Source of the DNA: Phorcus lineatus
Taxonomy: Eukaryota > Mollusca > Gastropoda > Trochida > Trochidae
Assembly (NCBI GenBank): GCA_921293015.1
Contig: OV121092.1
Span: 32,061,764-32,125,763 of the forward strand
Length of the DNA: 64,000 bases
Direction: 5' to 3'
The notes below the pieces were generated by a model that saw only the letters and a list, made by a program, of their open reading frames with translations, was not told the origin of the DNA and searched no databases. The translations under genes and the position numbers were made by a program. Positions 14,221 to 25,632 of the stretch are shown here, piece by piece (the first letter of the stretch is position 1; each line of letters starts with the position of its first letter).

Positions 14221-17200
14221 GGGTGTGGGATGACATGCATTCATTTCTAAGCCAATATGTTTCATTTCGTCTCTATGACTGCCTAAGAAAAACACTAATT
14301 TCATGAAGTTTACAAATGAAAGGAACGGCGGAAGTCTTTAAGAAATCGGATAAACTTTTGACATTAAGTAAAAGCGAGTCTTTTTTATGTTGACATTGAT
14401 GTGGTTTCAAATAAGATTATCGACAGTTTTGTAAAGTGACTGTAATAACTGTCAAAGTCTTGAGCCCTGCATATTATCCACGGCTCTATATACTTATCTA
14501 ACCATGTAGCTTTATGTTGTGTGTACCACCTATCTAGATATAATACGCGGATTTCGAGAATTTTACCCAAGATAGACAAGACAATTAGCGGAAGTGAACG
14601 TCAATCACTGAGGTGAGAGTCCCATAATTTGACGTAATGTTGACGCAATTAGACGTTCAAATTTATAGATAGACACCATCGGTTGAATACAATTGTAATG
14701 ATAAGTAGATTATCATTTGTATCATGATCAATAACTAAAACCAGTGTTTATGTCATGTTTTGTAAAAAGCGCTCAGCTTCTTACCGCGAAAACTCGTTTT
14801 TGTTGACAAATAGGAAATTCTTAGTACATAATTCAGATTGCATTCGATGAATTCATCAAAGCAAATTTGAACGTCTAAATGCGACTGCGTGATGGTTAAC
14901 ATATCGAGCAAACGTAATAAATAGCTAAATGATTACCTCATGAAATCGAACCCAGTATAATGTGCGGGTCAAGATTTTGTACAGTTAAATGACTATCGTA
15001 ATACTTGACAATAACCTGCGTCGTAATTAGATAAGGAAAGAGGTTTATGGCATTTAACGATGATATTTCTCTCCTTGCAGACAATGCAGCGCCGCAACAG
15101 ATGTTTTCTTTGGACGGTAGGCACGTCAGTTCCGTTTCAATCATGATATATAAGATATATACTTTTTTCATAATGACGTATTAATTGTCGTTAAATATTC
15201 ATTTTGATATTGAGTTTTCTTAAAACAATTAAAAGGAAAAGTCGTACATAAATCTTAAAACTTAATCTTATTAGAATATCTAATGGCACAAACTTTTTTT
15301 TGCAGAAATTCTTCAACTAGCACAGATGGCAGGTGTCAAGGGTAAAATGCAAAGTACGTACGTTACTAGATCATTACTCTTTAACTTTTAAGGGTCAGTT
15401 GAAAATGAAGAATAATAAAGGAAGAAGTCATGGGGAATTATCAACCAAAAAACTTCTCTTTAGATTAATAAACCATTCAAATTATCGTACCATCTACAAC
15501 TGTTCGCAATAGTCATTATTCATTGATGTTTAATTTTGAAAAGTCACAAAGAGATGCGTGAATAAAATCTCGAGGAAAGACCCACCTCATGACAGTAAAT
15601 ACAAGTACATTGTATGATTTGGCAGACAGACAAAAATATATCAATAAATTATTCAAAACATTACGTAAATGGATCTACATGTATAACGAATGATATTATT
15701 TTTGTGTATTTATTGATGAACAATAACTGTCATCTATTTGCAGGTTTTCTACATCAAGCCACCGGCACAGGTCCAGGTGATCCTTCACATGAACCTGTTC
15801 CTGAACCCATTACCACTGTTGCAATAGAGACTACACCTACTATGCCAATTGTCTCTACCACTAAAAGCTCAACAACAGACGAAGAAGGCTCATCAAGGCG
15901 ACGGGTTTCTCGAAGAAGAAAAAGAATAAGACCAACAACCAGATCGAGGAGAACGAGAAGAAAACGGATAAATGTTCCAGAAGAGCCAGCAGAAACAACG
16001 CACTCTCCAACAACAATTAAAACGACGACATTACCAACAACAACGTCAGCAACTACAACAACCATAATGACAACTACAACAACTGTTTCGACTTCAACCA
16101 CTCCTGCACCGTTCAAGTTGAGCTTCCAGACAAGTACTCCTCCTATGGTTACTACGACTGAACCCCAAATTGGTAGAACGATAGTCATTGAACACCAAAA
16201 TATGAATCCCAACATCGATGATATTTTCAGTACTTTGAGGCAGGATTTGACTTTCACAGACTTCATTTCATTAATGGTAACTAATTTTGGGATGACAAGG
16301 GACGAAGCAATTGCATTTTTAAGCGAACCGGATACAACGACAACTCTACTTCCTACTACTACTCAAGCGACTACGACACCAATTACCACAACAATGCCTA
16401 CTACCACTACTACAACTACCACCACTACAACAACTACTACCACCACTACAACCACTACAACGCCTACCACTACAACACCTACTACTACAACTACCACAAC
16501 AACAACAACTACAACTACTACAACTACTACAACTACCACAACACCAACGACAACCCCCACCACAACGACCATTACAACAACTACTACAACCACAACCACA
16601 ACCACAAAAGCACCGACAACTGTTCCTACAACACGAAAACCATTATTCATAAATGACAAAACAATAGCAAAACGTAAAATCATCCGAATACCACCATCCA
16701 AAGCAAAGCTTCTAAGGTTATTAAAAGAATCTTCCAAAAAGAGAATGAAAATTTTGGCCACATACAGAAAGATGGGGTATCATTATCGTAATAGCTCAAA
16801 AATTGTCACTACATTGGCACCTTCAACGACAACAAGTTCCTACGCAAAGATTCATGAAATAAAACGGAAACCTGCACATCAACTGACCGTTGAGGATTTG
16901 ATACTACTGCTGAAAATGAAAGTGAAAGCAACAACCACAGTAGCCCCGATTGACATCACTACTACTCAACCACTCAAAACAACAACCAAAATGTTTGTAA
17001 CGAAACGTCCTACGACAACTCAAACGCCTAGATGGTTAATGAAAATTCAGCAAGCGATGGTCAGAAAACAAGCACAGTTAAGAAATAATTTTAAGAAACC
17101 AATGAAACTTACGGTCGAATCCCTGAGGTTACCCAACAGATTGGGACAAAATATAGCGTATCAGTTCCACACAACCATCCCTCCCCCAACAACTACTACT

Positions 17201-20200
17201 ACAACAACAACTACAACAACAACGACAACACCTATAACAACAATATCACCTTTTAGGAGGTCATATTTTAATAGAAATGCAAAACGGAGGCAACTGAGGA
17301 TTAATCAAATCTCAACTCCAAAACCGAAATTGTTTTCAACAGCAACAGATCAACCAACAACCACACCTAATATGCGAAGGGGACAACCTTTAATGCCATA
17401 CGTTGTGGGTTCAAATACACACATCAGCAATGGGAGAAAGATGCCTGTACGACTTTCAAATAGCCGGAAACATGGCATCAAAAAACATAAAACTGTCACA
17501 ACAACACAAGCTCCGAGACAATCATACTGGGTTCAGACTACTCCGAAGCCTTTGAACTCTTATGGTATATATACAACCCAACCTCCCTTCGTGAGTACTG
17601 ACAGAAATATAAAGGTTCCAATTAATGATGGACATATTGTTGCAATTGATCAAATGATCCGAATGGGAGAATCCAACATGGCTGCTTTGGTCGACAGTCT
17701 GATGAGAGGCACAAGACAGAAAAAGAAACGAAAACCAACCACTCCTATACCGAATGTTGAAACAGTACACTACAGACACAGCCTAAATTCGGTTTTCATG
17801 CCACGGGTTAGCAATATACCTCAACCTGTGGAGGTCTCCTATCTGGGTAAAAAGGTTCCTAAACCGACGGTTCCCGATATCCCACCCCATCCCAAAACAA
17901 TATCAAGGAAACATTACTCCAAAAGCGTTACTGCTCAACCGCCTGTGATAACCTACCAGCGAACCACAACACCAGTTATCATCATTGAGCCTAAGCCTGA
18001 AAAAACAACAATTTATCGAAAACCTGACAAGGTTAGGGCAATGATGCACGGAGGAATCGATGTTCAGATTAATGAAGTTGGCGAGGCTGATGTTGTTCCT
18101 GCGAATGTTCCACAAAGCGAGCCACCACCAAGGCCATCAGTTACGGAACCACTTGTACTCCCTAGAAGACAGCCTATAGTTCAGTTAGAACCACCAATCG
18201 TCATTACTGAACCACCTGTAGTTGATCCTGAACCAGTAATGACTACTGATACTCCCGCAGTTGAATCAGAACCAATAGTTGACCCGGAACCTGAACCTGA
18301 CTTGCCAGTTGTTGAGCCAGTGGCACAAATGATAGAGCAGACTCAACAAAAACCCGCTGATCGTCAAAAACATATTCAGATTGTCAACGATATTCTAAAT
18401 TCTGTCATGATAAGCAACCAACAGAGACTCATTACGAAATCAAAACCTAAGCCTGAACCAGATCAAACTATCATTCAACACAAGCCGGCACCAAAGCCAG
18501 AAATTCAAACACAACAAAGGGGTCAATATGGATTTAATGGAATCATATCTCTTAGATCTCTACAGGAGATAAGTCGTAAGAATATGTTATCTCGAGTTGT
18601 TCCAGCCAACAATGCCCCAGGCAGACGAGCAAAAGACGTCTATTATGTTGTCAATGATCAGAACGGCCAAGGAGACTCTGCTAGAGGTAAAAGAGTCTCG
18701 AGTCAGAGATCACAGACTTCATCAAGCAACAACAAACCAGGTATTCCTACTGTTGAAAATTCTAAGAAGACCATAATCGACGCTGACACAGCTGATGATA
18801 TGGTTCCAGCCCCTAAGACAAACCAGACTGCAACACAATCAGAAAGTATGTCTCCTGCTTACAGTGCCTATAGGTCTCCAAGAGTTGTTCCTGCGAGTAA
18901 TATCGAAGGCCAGAGTAGTCATCCAGGAAATGTTGTGAACAACCAAGAACGAGTGAACTCAATGGGAAATAATTATGTTCGTGATCTTTCACCAAATATT
19001 GACATTAGGCCATCAGGGATAGAGCGCAACTTCCAAACGGTGGGACGGTCCAGTAGCCAAAGCATGAGAGATCAAAGGCCAAACATCAACAATTTGCAGC
19101 ATGGAGCATACTACAGAAAACACGGACAATTACGTAAGTAGGCGGCGCTCTAAGGTACCTGTTTAACAAAATGATACCAAATCAACATCACCCTTGAAAT
19201 AACAAATAATTATGTTTTATGTCTTTTCATTTCAAATTATTTAAATCCATCAAAATGCTAAAATCTAGTAATTTTGCGCGATGAGCTTAAGTACTGACAT
19301 GCTAAAATAAGAAATAAGAAAATATTGATGGTACACTATGACTAGAAAACTAAGTTTTATATCTTTGCAGTGAATCAACCTCCATTGGCTAGTCATAGTT
19401 CTGCCCGTCACGCTCTCAGTGCTTTGAACCAACAGGGTAAGTTATCCATTTAATGTGTTTTGAAATGTTGATAAACGTTCTTTTGTCCATTTCGTGAACT
19501 GGTCGGTTTTTATTGCACGCAACATGTCTAAGATGCACAGGCTTTGAATTTGTTTCTTTAAGTGGCATTTTCGAAGATGGTTTGATAACAAAATAGGAAA
19601 GGATTCATAAAAGCTGATTAAGCAGGATGTAAAGTCTTGTGCCTACAGTTTTCTTATTATTATGTAAACAGATTGTAAACAGATTGTAAATGGGAAAGTA
19701 AACTATTTCTGAGCCAATCACATTTTGACAGGTGGTCCTCAGCCAAGCAGACTCGATACTTATAAAGAACTCGCGGCTGGACACAACCCTCAAAGAAGGC
19801 GAAATCTTGTCCTCGAATCAGCTAATCCTCGTACATTTAACGCCAATAATCGACAGAAGTCAATTCTTCAAAGGTCATCTGATACTAATCGAGGCTACCA
19901 AGACAGAATGATAACAAAGTCTGTATACGATCCTGAATCTGAAACATATGTCACTAAAGAATTTCCAGCAAACACAACAAATACAAAATATCCCTTCAAT
20001 GGACAGATTCAGAACAACCAGGAACAAGTTCCTTCTGAGCGACAACAACGTCTGCAACAACTCATGCATCAATCAACCAAATACCAACAAAGACAGCAAC
20101 AGCAACATCAACTGCATCAACAGCAGCAGCTACAGACAGAGTTAATGAGGCAAATGAGTAGATATTCACAGAAAATGCCAATAGGTGGAAGACCACCCGT

Positions 20201-23200
20201 ACCCCTGGCTGACAGCGTGCACGGACAACCTTCCTTGTACCAAGGTCCTCACCAAACGGGTTTGTCATTGAAATAGTCTTGTTAATTAATCTCACTTGCT
20301 GACAGTGATGTGTTATGCATAGTAAAACCTTCTACTAATATGTTAATCATAATCATGCCATATTATGTATGCATATCACATATAAATGTAAATGAGGTAC
20401 AAAATCAAGTATGTTGAAGGCAAAGTAATTGATATAACACTTTTTAGTTCATGATGGTTCATGGGAATCTACACTAAAAGCCAAAACCCCTCTTTCTTTA
20501 TCAATTATGCAATAACTATGAAAGTGACGATGGAACTTTTTGCTGCATTGTGTAGCCAAACAATATCAGATCATATTGCAACAAAAATATTTGATAATAT
20601 CGACTGATATTTCGGCTTAAACAACAAAGCATAAGGCTGACAACGTTGTCCAGTTTTCGATCATCACTCAAAAACAACAAAATAGTGTAAAAATAATGAT
20701 TTTATTGTTTTTTAATCTTTTTTAATATCCAGTATGGCTGACATTCCCATCAAAACATGCCAGAACACGTGTCCTCACAGAATGGGTTGATCGTCTGACA
20801 AAGGCAGTTGGAATTAAACGACATTCTTCTCTCAAAGCGTTAATTAGTTGCTAACGGCTGTTGCTGTCGCAAGCGAACTCTGCAATCGAGATAGTCCCAC
20901 AAATATTAAATGGGGCCAATATCTGGGGATTTGGAAAGCCATGGCAAGACGTTGACGTTGTTGGCATGCAAGAAATCTCTTGTCAATCTTGCGACATGAG
21001 GTGGTGCATTGTCCTGTTGGTAAAGTGTGTTTTGTTGACGCTGTAAGAATGGAATAACCACAAGACGGACAACCTAGTCAATGTACACTTGTGCAGTCAT
21101 ATTGCCCTCAATGATGACAAGGTCAGTTCGAACGTCGTTTTTTATTCCGGCCAACACCAATACACTTCCTCCTCCGAATGGCATAACGTCTTGAACAGCA
21201 ATGGAGCCCCTCTTTCATCTTGACGACGGTACACTCTCCTTCTCCTATCGGTATGGTGGATCGTAAAACGACTCTCATCCGTGAACATCACTCGCCGCCA
21301 GTTACGGTTCTGCCACCGTCTGACGGTACGTCCCCACGCTACCCTGTTTAGCCGGTGCTGCCGCGTCAACTGCACACCTCGCATTGGTCTGTATGGCCGT
21401 AAACTTTGAAGACGAAGCCTTCTTCTCACTGTAGCAGCACTTAGTTTTCGTCCAAGAGCAGTCCTGGCTGACCACGTCGCCGGCAGAAATTGGTCCCTCA
21501 GATGTAGCTCACGTAGATAGCGATCTTCAGCTAGGGTTATGACGCGGGGACGTCCACTTCTGGGTTTATCAGCGGTGACTCCGGTCTGAAGAAAGCATTG
21601 GCGAAGTCGAATGATGGTAATACGATGACATTTAAAGGCATTCGTTGTTGGTCGACCCCATCGGCAACATCCCCAGAGCTCTTTCTTGTTCTTCAGCTGT
21701 CAATTGCGGCATGATTTCGTACATGTGTGTCATATCATGCAAAGTAGGCACTTTGAAGCATTGAGTTCGAGCAAATGCTGCTTGAAGTTTGCTACGTTTG
21801 ACCGATAATGCGTTTGGATGATAAAAAAAAATCAAAACTTTTAATTTTCAGGCAAAAATGTTGACAGAAATAATCGTTTGTGTTTCTGCATACTTTAAAT
21901 TCATTTTATAACACAGTAAACTCGTTTCACTAAGTTTGATTACGAGAAAAGATATTTTATGACAATAAAAAAAAATGATTATGATTTTCACACTTAAACT
22001 TACTCAAGAACATCATTTTTTATCGTTTACGGGTTATTATGTAACAACAGTATACAACCTTTTGTCTAATCACAAAAGTAAAAGTTTACCTTCAACTTCT
22101 TCTGCGCATCTAAATCACATTTATTGATTACTACCAGCCTGGTCGAAAACCGGACAATTTGGATCTTCATAAGCAAGATGCATTTTGCCACAATCTGAAT
22201 CCATCAGGAATTTGAAATGTGTTATCAGCATAAAGCTACGTTATTCAGCTTTCTTTTGAACCATTCATTTGTTACATATCTTTAATTCTTTAAAATGTTA
22301 TTTAAAAATGAAGAGGGGTAACGTTTCTTTTGGCGTTTAGTGTAAGCCTAAACATTGCCTTCCAAGAATTAGAAAAGTTGTCTATTCATAACATTGCCTT
22401 TATCGTCTTTACCACGTTAAATTTTAGAATGTCCATCTAAAAGAGTCAGTAGCATTTTGTATGTACATAAGGTGATATGATGAACACGAAAATAATTGTT
22501 TCTAATTGCACTCTTTGACGTCGGATGATTAGTTTGAGTAATGAACTGTCTGACCTCCTGAAGATAATACTTTTGGAATAAAATAATGTTTATTCGGGAA
22601 ACCTATAAATATTTCCAAATTACTGTTAGTGTCCCTTTAAGTGGTACTACAAATTGTAGATACGTTTTTGTGACTTTTCAGGCATTGAACTGAAATAAAA
22701 TCAATGTTATTGATCGAGCAGAATCATCATGGATCATCATATTTGAATATGATGAAATATCTCTTAAGCTCAAAATTTTAAAAAACAACATTTGAATTTC
22801 CTTCATGGAATCCTAAGACAGTATTTTCTAATGATCGATTTTATTTTCAGGACAATTTCAGCAATATCCTGATGAACGGCCTCAGCGTCTTCTGAATGCA
22901 CAAACTCCTGAGGCACTTATGATTCAGCATCGCCTTGGTCAATTAGCCCCTAATGCACAGTTGTTACAGCAAGGCCTCGGTCCGCTAGCGTCTGATGTAC
23001 CAATGATTCAACAACGAATTGGTGGATTGGCACCTGATTCACAGATGATTCAACAGGGGCTGAGTTCGTTAACCCCTGGCGCTCAAACACTACAAGGCCT
23101 CAGTCAATTAACTTCCCAGACCCTCCACCAGCCGAAGAAGGACAACTCAGACTTGATGATGATGATGATGCTTTGATTACCCGAAGTGCTTGCCAGATTG

Positions 23201-25632
23201 ACATTTAATTGCCCTCGCATGAAAAGGAGATAATGTGTTGCTCCTCAGTGTTATTTTTTAATAATACCGTTTTAGAATGTCCAAATAAATTGAGCCTTGG
23301 AAAATCATAATTTGAATGTAGTAGTTTCATGATCAGTGATAAGAAAATTAAATTTCTATTCGGTCAGGGGTGTATACTAACTAATGAACATATGTATGAT
23401 AATAAAACTGCGAAAAGGGTGAAGGCTGTCTAGACGATTGCAAATAAACATATTTAGTTATTGAACATTATCCCCGAATATCTGATTATTTCATCATTGT
23501 TTAACCTTATCATATGAGTTGAATGCACATGTTAAAGACATTTACTGAACTATGTGATAAAGAAATAAAAAATCTTCTTTGTAATAAATCAATCCTTGTC
23601 TCTTTTTAAAACTGTTTCAATACTTAAGCAAAAAACTTTTTTGAGTGAAATTACTTGATTGATGGTTCTATATTGATCTGACAATCAGACCCTAAAATAA
23701 TATAAAACCTGAGCAAGTCTATAAAACAAGTGAGAATTTGATATTAGGAGATAACTCTCTCTCCTTTCCCTCTCCTTTTATATTTTGCAAGTTTAAATTT
23801 AGAGTCATATTCCTAAATGGCTGTTTTATCATTTATATATATATATGATATATATATATATATATCTATATCATAAACAATTACAGCAATGTTTTGGGAC
23901 TTTCGATATGGAAAGACATTCTTTTTTTGGCGAGTATCAACCTTGTCGTAAATAACAGAAATATACATTGTGTCTGTTTTTTAGCTGTATATGGTGATGA
24001 GTTTGTATTTGTAAACCTTGACTGTAAAGTCTCATTTTAAACGTACAACATCATGATTTGATTTAGTTGAACGAGATGATTTCACCACGTTGAACGATTG
24101 ATAGTGACACCCTCTTCCTTAACATGCTAGTTTGAATTGTGCCTTTCTAATTATTCAAATTAATTTCGAAATTGTTTCTCAAATGCTAAATAGTGAAATG
24201 AAAGTTTACTTCCAATCTTTATGGAGTTGATCATTTTTAAACTTTAGAAATTCTTCAATCTGTGAATGTAATTTAAAGATCAATTAAGAGAAACACCTTT
24301 AAAATAAAATGGATTATCATATATGTTACAGGAAGACGTAACAGCAGCAAGAAGAGCAGCAGACGGAGCAGGAGCAACCGAAACCGCCAGGAAAGGACAA
24401 TCTTCATTCTGAGTCCTCCTGGATTTAACCCTGCTCCTTTCTTGGAATCGCAGCGAGGTGGACCAAAAGACCGCTCGCCATTGTCATCCGATCAGATCGC
24501 TAGGATGCTTGGTGGCGGTGTGGGAAACCAGGGAGCACCTGGTAACGGAGGCGGTCAGCAAAGCAGTGGTGCCAATGCACTTGATACTCCAGCGCCGGGA
24601 ATAAACGATAATGCCCGAGGTACACCTACAAATTCAGCGCCAAATGTCGATCTACAAGGGATGTTACAGGCGGGGGGTACTGGACCTAATGATATTAGTC
24701 CTGGACGCGGACCCATTATGGGACTTGCTCCTCCTGCAGATCGGCTATCTGGTCCAAGTCCTCTAGATGTTGGACCCGGGGGACCAAATGGTGCCAACCA
24801 AGGTGGACAAGTTAATTTTGGACAAAATGGAATTAACGCAGTTGAACCAAATCCAGTAGGACCAAATGGAGGGGGTTTCAACGGAGGTCCTCAAAGAGGA
24901 TTTAGTCAAGATGGTCAAGGTGGAGGTAATTCAGTTCGACAAGGTCCATTCAACCAACAAACACGACAAGACAGGTTAAGCCTAGGTGGACAAGGTGGAG
25001 GTGGAATGAACCAAGCTGATCAAAGGGGATTCAACCAACCGGGACCGGACCAATTTGGACCAAGTGGATTTAACCAACAAACAGGACCAGATAGTTTCGG
25101 ACCAGGTGGGCCGACTGGGCAATTTGCAAACAACCAACAGAATGGACCAAATGATTTCAATCAAGGCAGACAAAATGCTTTCAGCCAGCAAGGGGGGCCG
25201 CCACCGGATGGACCAGGAAGTTTTAACCAACAGTCTGGTGGACAAAATGCATTCAACCAAGGCGGTCCTCAACCAAACATGCTCAACCAAGGCGGTCCTC
25301 AACCAAACATGCTAAACCAAGCTGGCCCATCTCAATCGGCCAATTTTAACCAGGGTGGCCCGTCACAATCTGCCAATTTCAACCAGGGTGGCCCGTCACA
25401 ATCTGCCAATTTCAACCAGGGTAGATCAGGATGGTTCAGCCAAGGTAGACAAGGAGGTGCAAACCAAAGATGGCCAAATCAACAACAGAACCTCGCAGCT
25501 AATCAGGGAGGCATTTTCAACCAAGGAGCTCCCGCCCAACAAGCAATTGACCCGCTTTTGCAAATGGCTACAATTCAAAGTATGATGCAGCAAAATGCAC
25601 TTAAGAGTATGCTGATACGTAATATGACATGA
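13946..25632 (+). CDS. Gene 1: secreted Thr-rich, mucin-like multi-exon protein
   Basis: Span of a split gene built from phase-1 exons: 1 (13946-14015), 2 (15081-15116), 3 (15306-15353), 4 (15744-19133), 5 (19371-19436), 6 (19732-about 20259, or to the stop at 20276), 7 (22851-23176, stop) and 8 (24332-25632, stop). Every junction used has GT-AG borders and leaves one base of the next codon. The product would have a signal peptide, then acidic and hydrophobic short segments, a roughly 1,130-residue Thr/Pro-rich basic region, a Gln-rich segment, and either a 14-residue-repeat tail (exon 7) or a Gly/Asn/Gln-rich tail (exon 8). I do not recognise a named family. Low-complexity, secreted, modular proteins like this are typical of extracellular matrix such as mollusc shell or mantle matrix, which is inference. 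Exons 6, 7 and 8 each contain a stop, so alternative 3' ends are likely. Confidence 0.75.
14082..14220 (+). repeat. TTC/TTA trinucleotide microsatellite in intron 1
   Basis: A pyrimidine-rich run of TTC units passes into TTA/ATT units. It lies in the first coding intron of gene 1. The Asn/Lys frames on the reverse strand and Phe/Leu/Ile frames on the forward strand are repeat artefacts. Confidence 0.95.
15081..15116 (+). CDS. Gene 1 exon 2 (12 codons)
   Basis: After CTCCTTGCAG the exon reads in frame from exon 1 as NNAAPQQMFSLD and stops at GAC G before GTAGGC. Its length is 36 bases, a multiple of three with phase 1 at both ends, so it can be skipped or included without changing frame. The Ala, Pro and Gln content fits the start of a secreted mature chain. 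Confidence 0.6.
15306..15353 (+). CDS. Gene 1 exon 3 (16 codons)
   Basis: The acceptor TTTTTTTTGCAG is followed by an in-frame amphipathic segment, EILQLAQMAGVKGKMQ, ending CAA A before GTACGT. The 48-base exon is phase 1 at both ends. It is too short for homology recognition; support comes from the preserved frame between two good splice sites and its place in the series. Confidence 0.6.
15744..19133 (+). CDS. Gene 1 exon 4: giant Thr/Pro-rich mucin-like exon
   Basis: The 3,390-base exon follows TATTTGCAG and ends before GTAAGT at 19134. It encodes about 1,130 residues. Parts in order: a short Gly/Pro/Glu segment; a strongly basic stretch with RRRVSRRRKR and RTRRKR; Thr blocks at about 16010-16110, 16335-16640 and 17180-17245, almost pure Thr with Pro and likely O-glycosylated; between them Lys/Arg-rich helical-looking segments such as LTFTDFISLMVTNFG; a Pro/Glu/Val region near 18120-18330 (repeats like EPPIV.TEPPVV and EPEPD); and a Ser/Asn/Gln-rich end. 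Thr is written with all four ACN codons. The long Val frames on the opposite strand are shadows. Without the splice, reading runs only three codons further to TAG at 19139. Confidence 0.85.
19371..19436 (+). CDS. Gene 1 exon 5 (22 codons)
   Basis: The acceptor TATCTTTGCAG leads into LNQPPLASHSSARHALSALN then QQ, ending CAG G before the strong donor GTAAGT. Length 66 bases, phase 1 at both ends, in frame with exon 4. The composition (Ser, Ala, His, Gln) links the Thr-rich region to the Gln-rich exon 6. Confidence 0.65.
19732..20276 (+). CDS. Gene 1 exon 6: Gln-rich, possibly alternative terminal exon
   Basis: After CATTTTGACAG the frame continues as GGPQPSRLDTYKELAAGHN and runs about 180 codons to TAG at 20274. 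It contains a Gln/His-rich tract (about 20080-20135) and ends PPVPLADSVHGQPSLYQG. A phase-1 donor candidate (ACG G then GTTTGT, cut after 20259) would join exon 7 or exon 8 in frame; GTCCTC at 20244 is a weaker choice. Unspliced, the exon would terminate the protein at once, but I see no polyadenylation signal close behind the stop, so an internal role is somewhat favoured. Confidence 0.65.
20472..22342 (-). mobile_element. Tc1-like DNA transposon, decayed, in intron 6 of gene 1
   Basis: The 1.87-kb element is bounded by terminal inverted repeats reading CACTAAAAGCCAAAA on the left and CACTAAACGCCAAAAG on the right (as reverse complement), each with a flanking TA, the target duplicated by Tc1/mariner elements. 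It carries a transposase-like coding region on the minus strand with several disruptions. It sits between exons 6 and 7 of gene 1 in antisense orientation, so it would be removed by splicing. Confidence 0.85.
20730..21712 (-). pseudogene. Tc1-family transposase, broken
   Basis: The minus-strand coding remnant starts at 21712 with MPQLTAEEQERALGMLPMG, the usual start of the helix-turn-helix domain. It continues with a basic central region and the catalytic DDE core: first Asp in VMFTDESRF (about 21290), second Asp in QQDNAPPHVARL (about 21010), and a third motif near 20910 reading LPWLSKSPDIGPI followed by a stop where the family has Glu (normally PIEHLWD). At least one further frame break separates the N-terminal part from the core. 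It cannot encode an active transposase. Confidence 0.85.
22851..23176 (+). CDS. Gene 1 exon 7: 14-residue repeat, alternative terminal exon
   Basis: The acceptor TTTTATTTTCAG at 22850 is followed in phase 1 by GQFQQYPDERPQRLLNAQ and then about four degenerate repeats of 14 residues of the type MIQQGLG.LAP.AQ (copies include LLQQGLGPLA, MIQQRIGGLA, MIQQGLSSLT). The exon ends with DNSDLMMMMML and a TGA. No GTRAGT-type donor in a usable phase is visible, and AATAAA occurs at 23284-23289, so this reads as a terminal exon, alternative to exon 8. The Met run is coded by a short ATG repeat. Confidence 0.65.
23284..23289 (+). terminator. Candidate polyadenylation signal for exon 7
   Basis: AATAAA lies 108 bases after the exon 7 stop codon. 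Further AATAAA copies occur over the next 300 bases (near 23.40, 23.44 and 23.56 kb), so the exact 3' end cannot be fixed. AT-rich sequence makes chance hexamers common. Confidence 0.35.
24332..25632 (+). CDS. Gene 1 exon 8: Gly/Asn/Gln-rich terminal exon
   Basis: After TATATGTTACAG the frame reads a basic Ser/Arg segment (GRRNSSKKSSRRSRSNRNRQ), then TIFILSPPGFNPAPFLES, then a long Gly/Asn/Gln/Pro-rich region with many copies of FNQGGP-type words, including three tandem copies of a 12-residue unit (GGPSQSANFNQG) and two of QPNMLNQGG. It ends with the hydrophobic, Met-rich IQSMMQQNALKSMLIRNMT and TGA. The repeats are almost identical at the DNA level, showing recent slippage or unequal exchange. 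With no signal peptide of its own and a phase-1 acceptor, it is best read as a 3' exon of gene 1. Such Gly/Asn-rich tails are typical of structural matrix proteins. Confidence 0.75.

Noticed and set aside
13992-14306. Frames of Phe/Leu/Ile or Asn/Lys across the TTC/TTA tract
   Set aside because: Microsatellite translation within an intron.
15754-16761. Long minus-strand frames rich in Val opposite the Thr-rich exon
   Set aside because: Reverse reading of ACN codons gives Val (and Gly) runs. The sense strand has the signal peptide and splice sites.
25055-25585. + strand frames overlapping the Gly/Asn/Gln-rich exon 8
   Set aside because: Alternative-frame readings of the repetitive exon. The frame joined by the phase-1 acceptor is the one with consistent repeats and a matching end.
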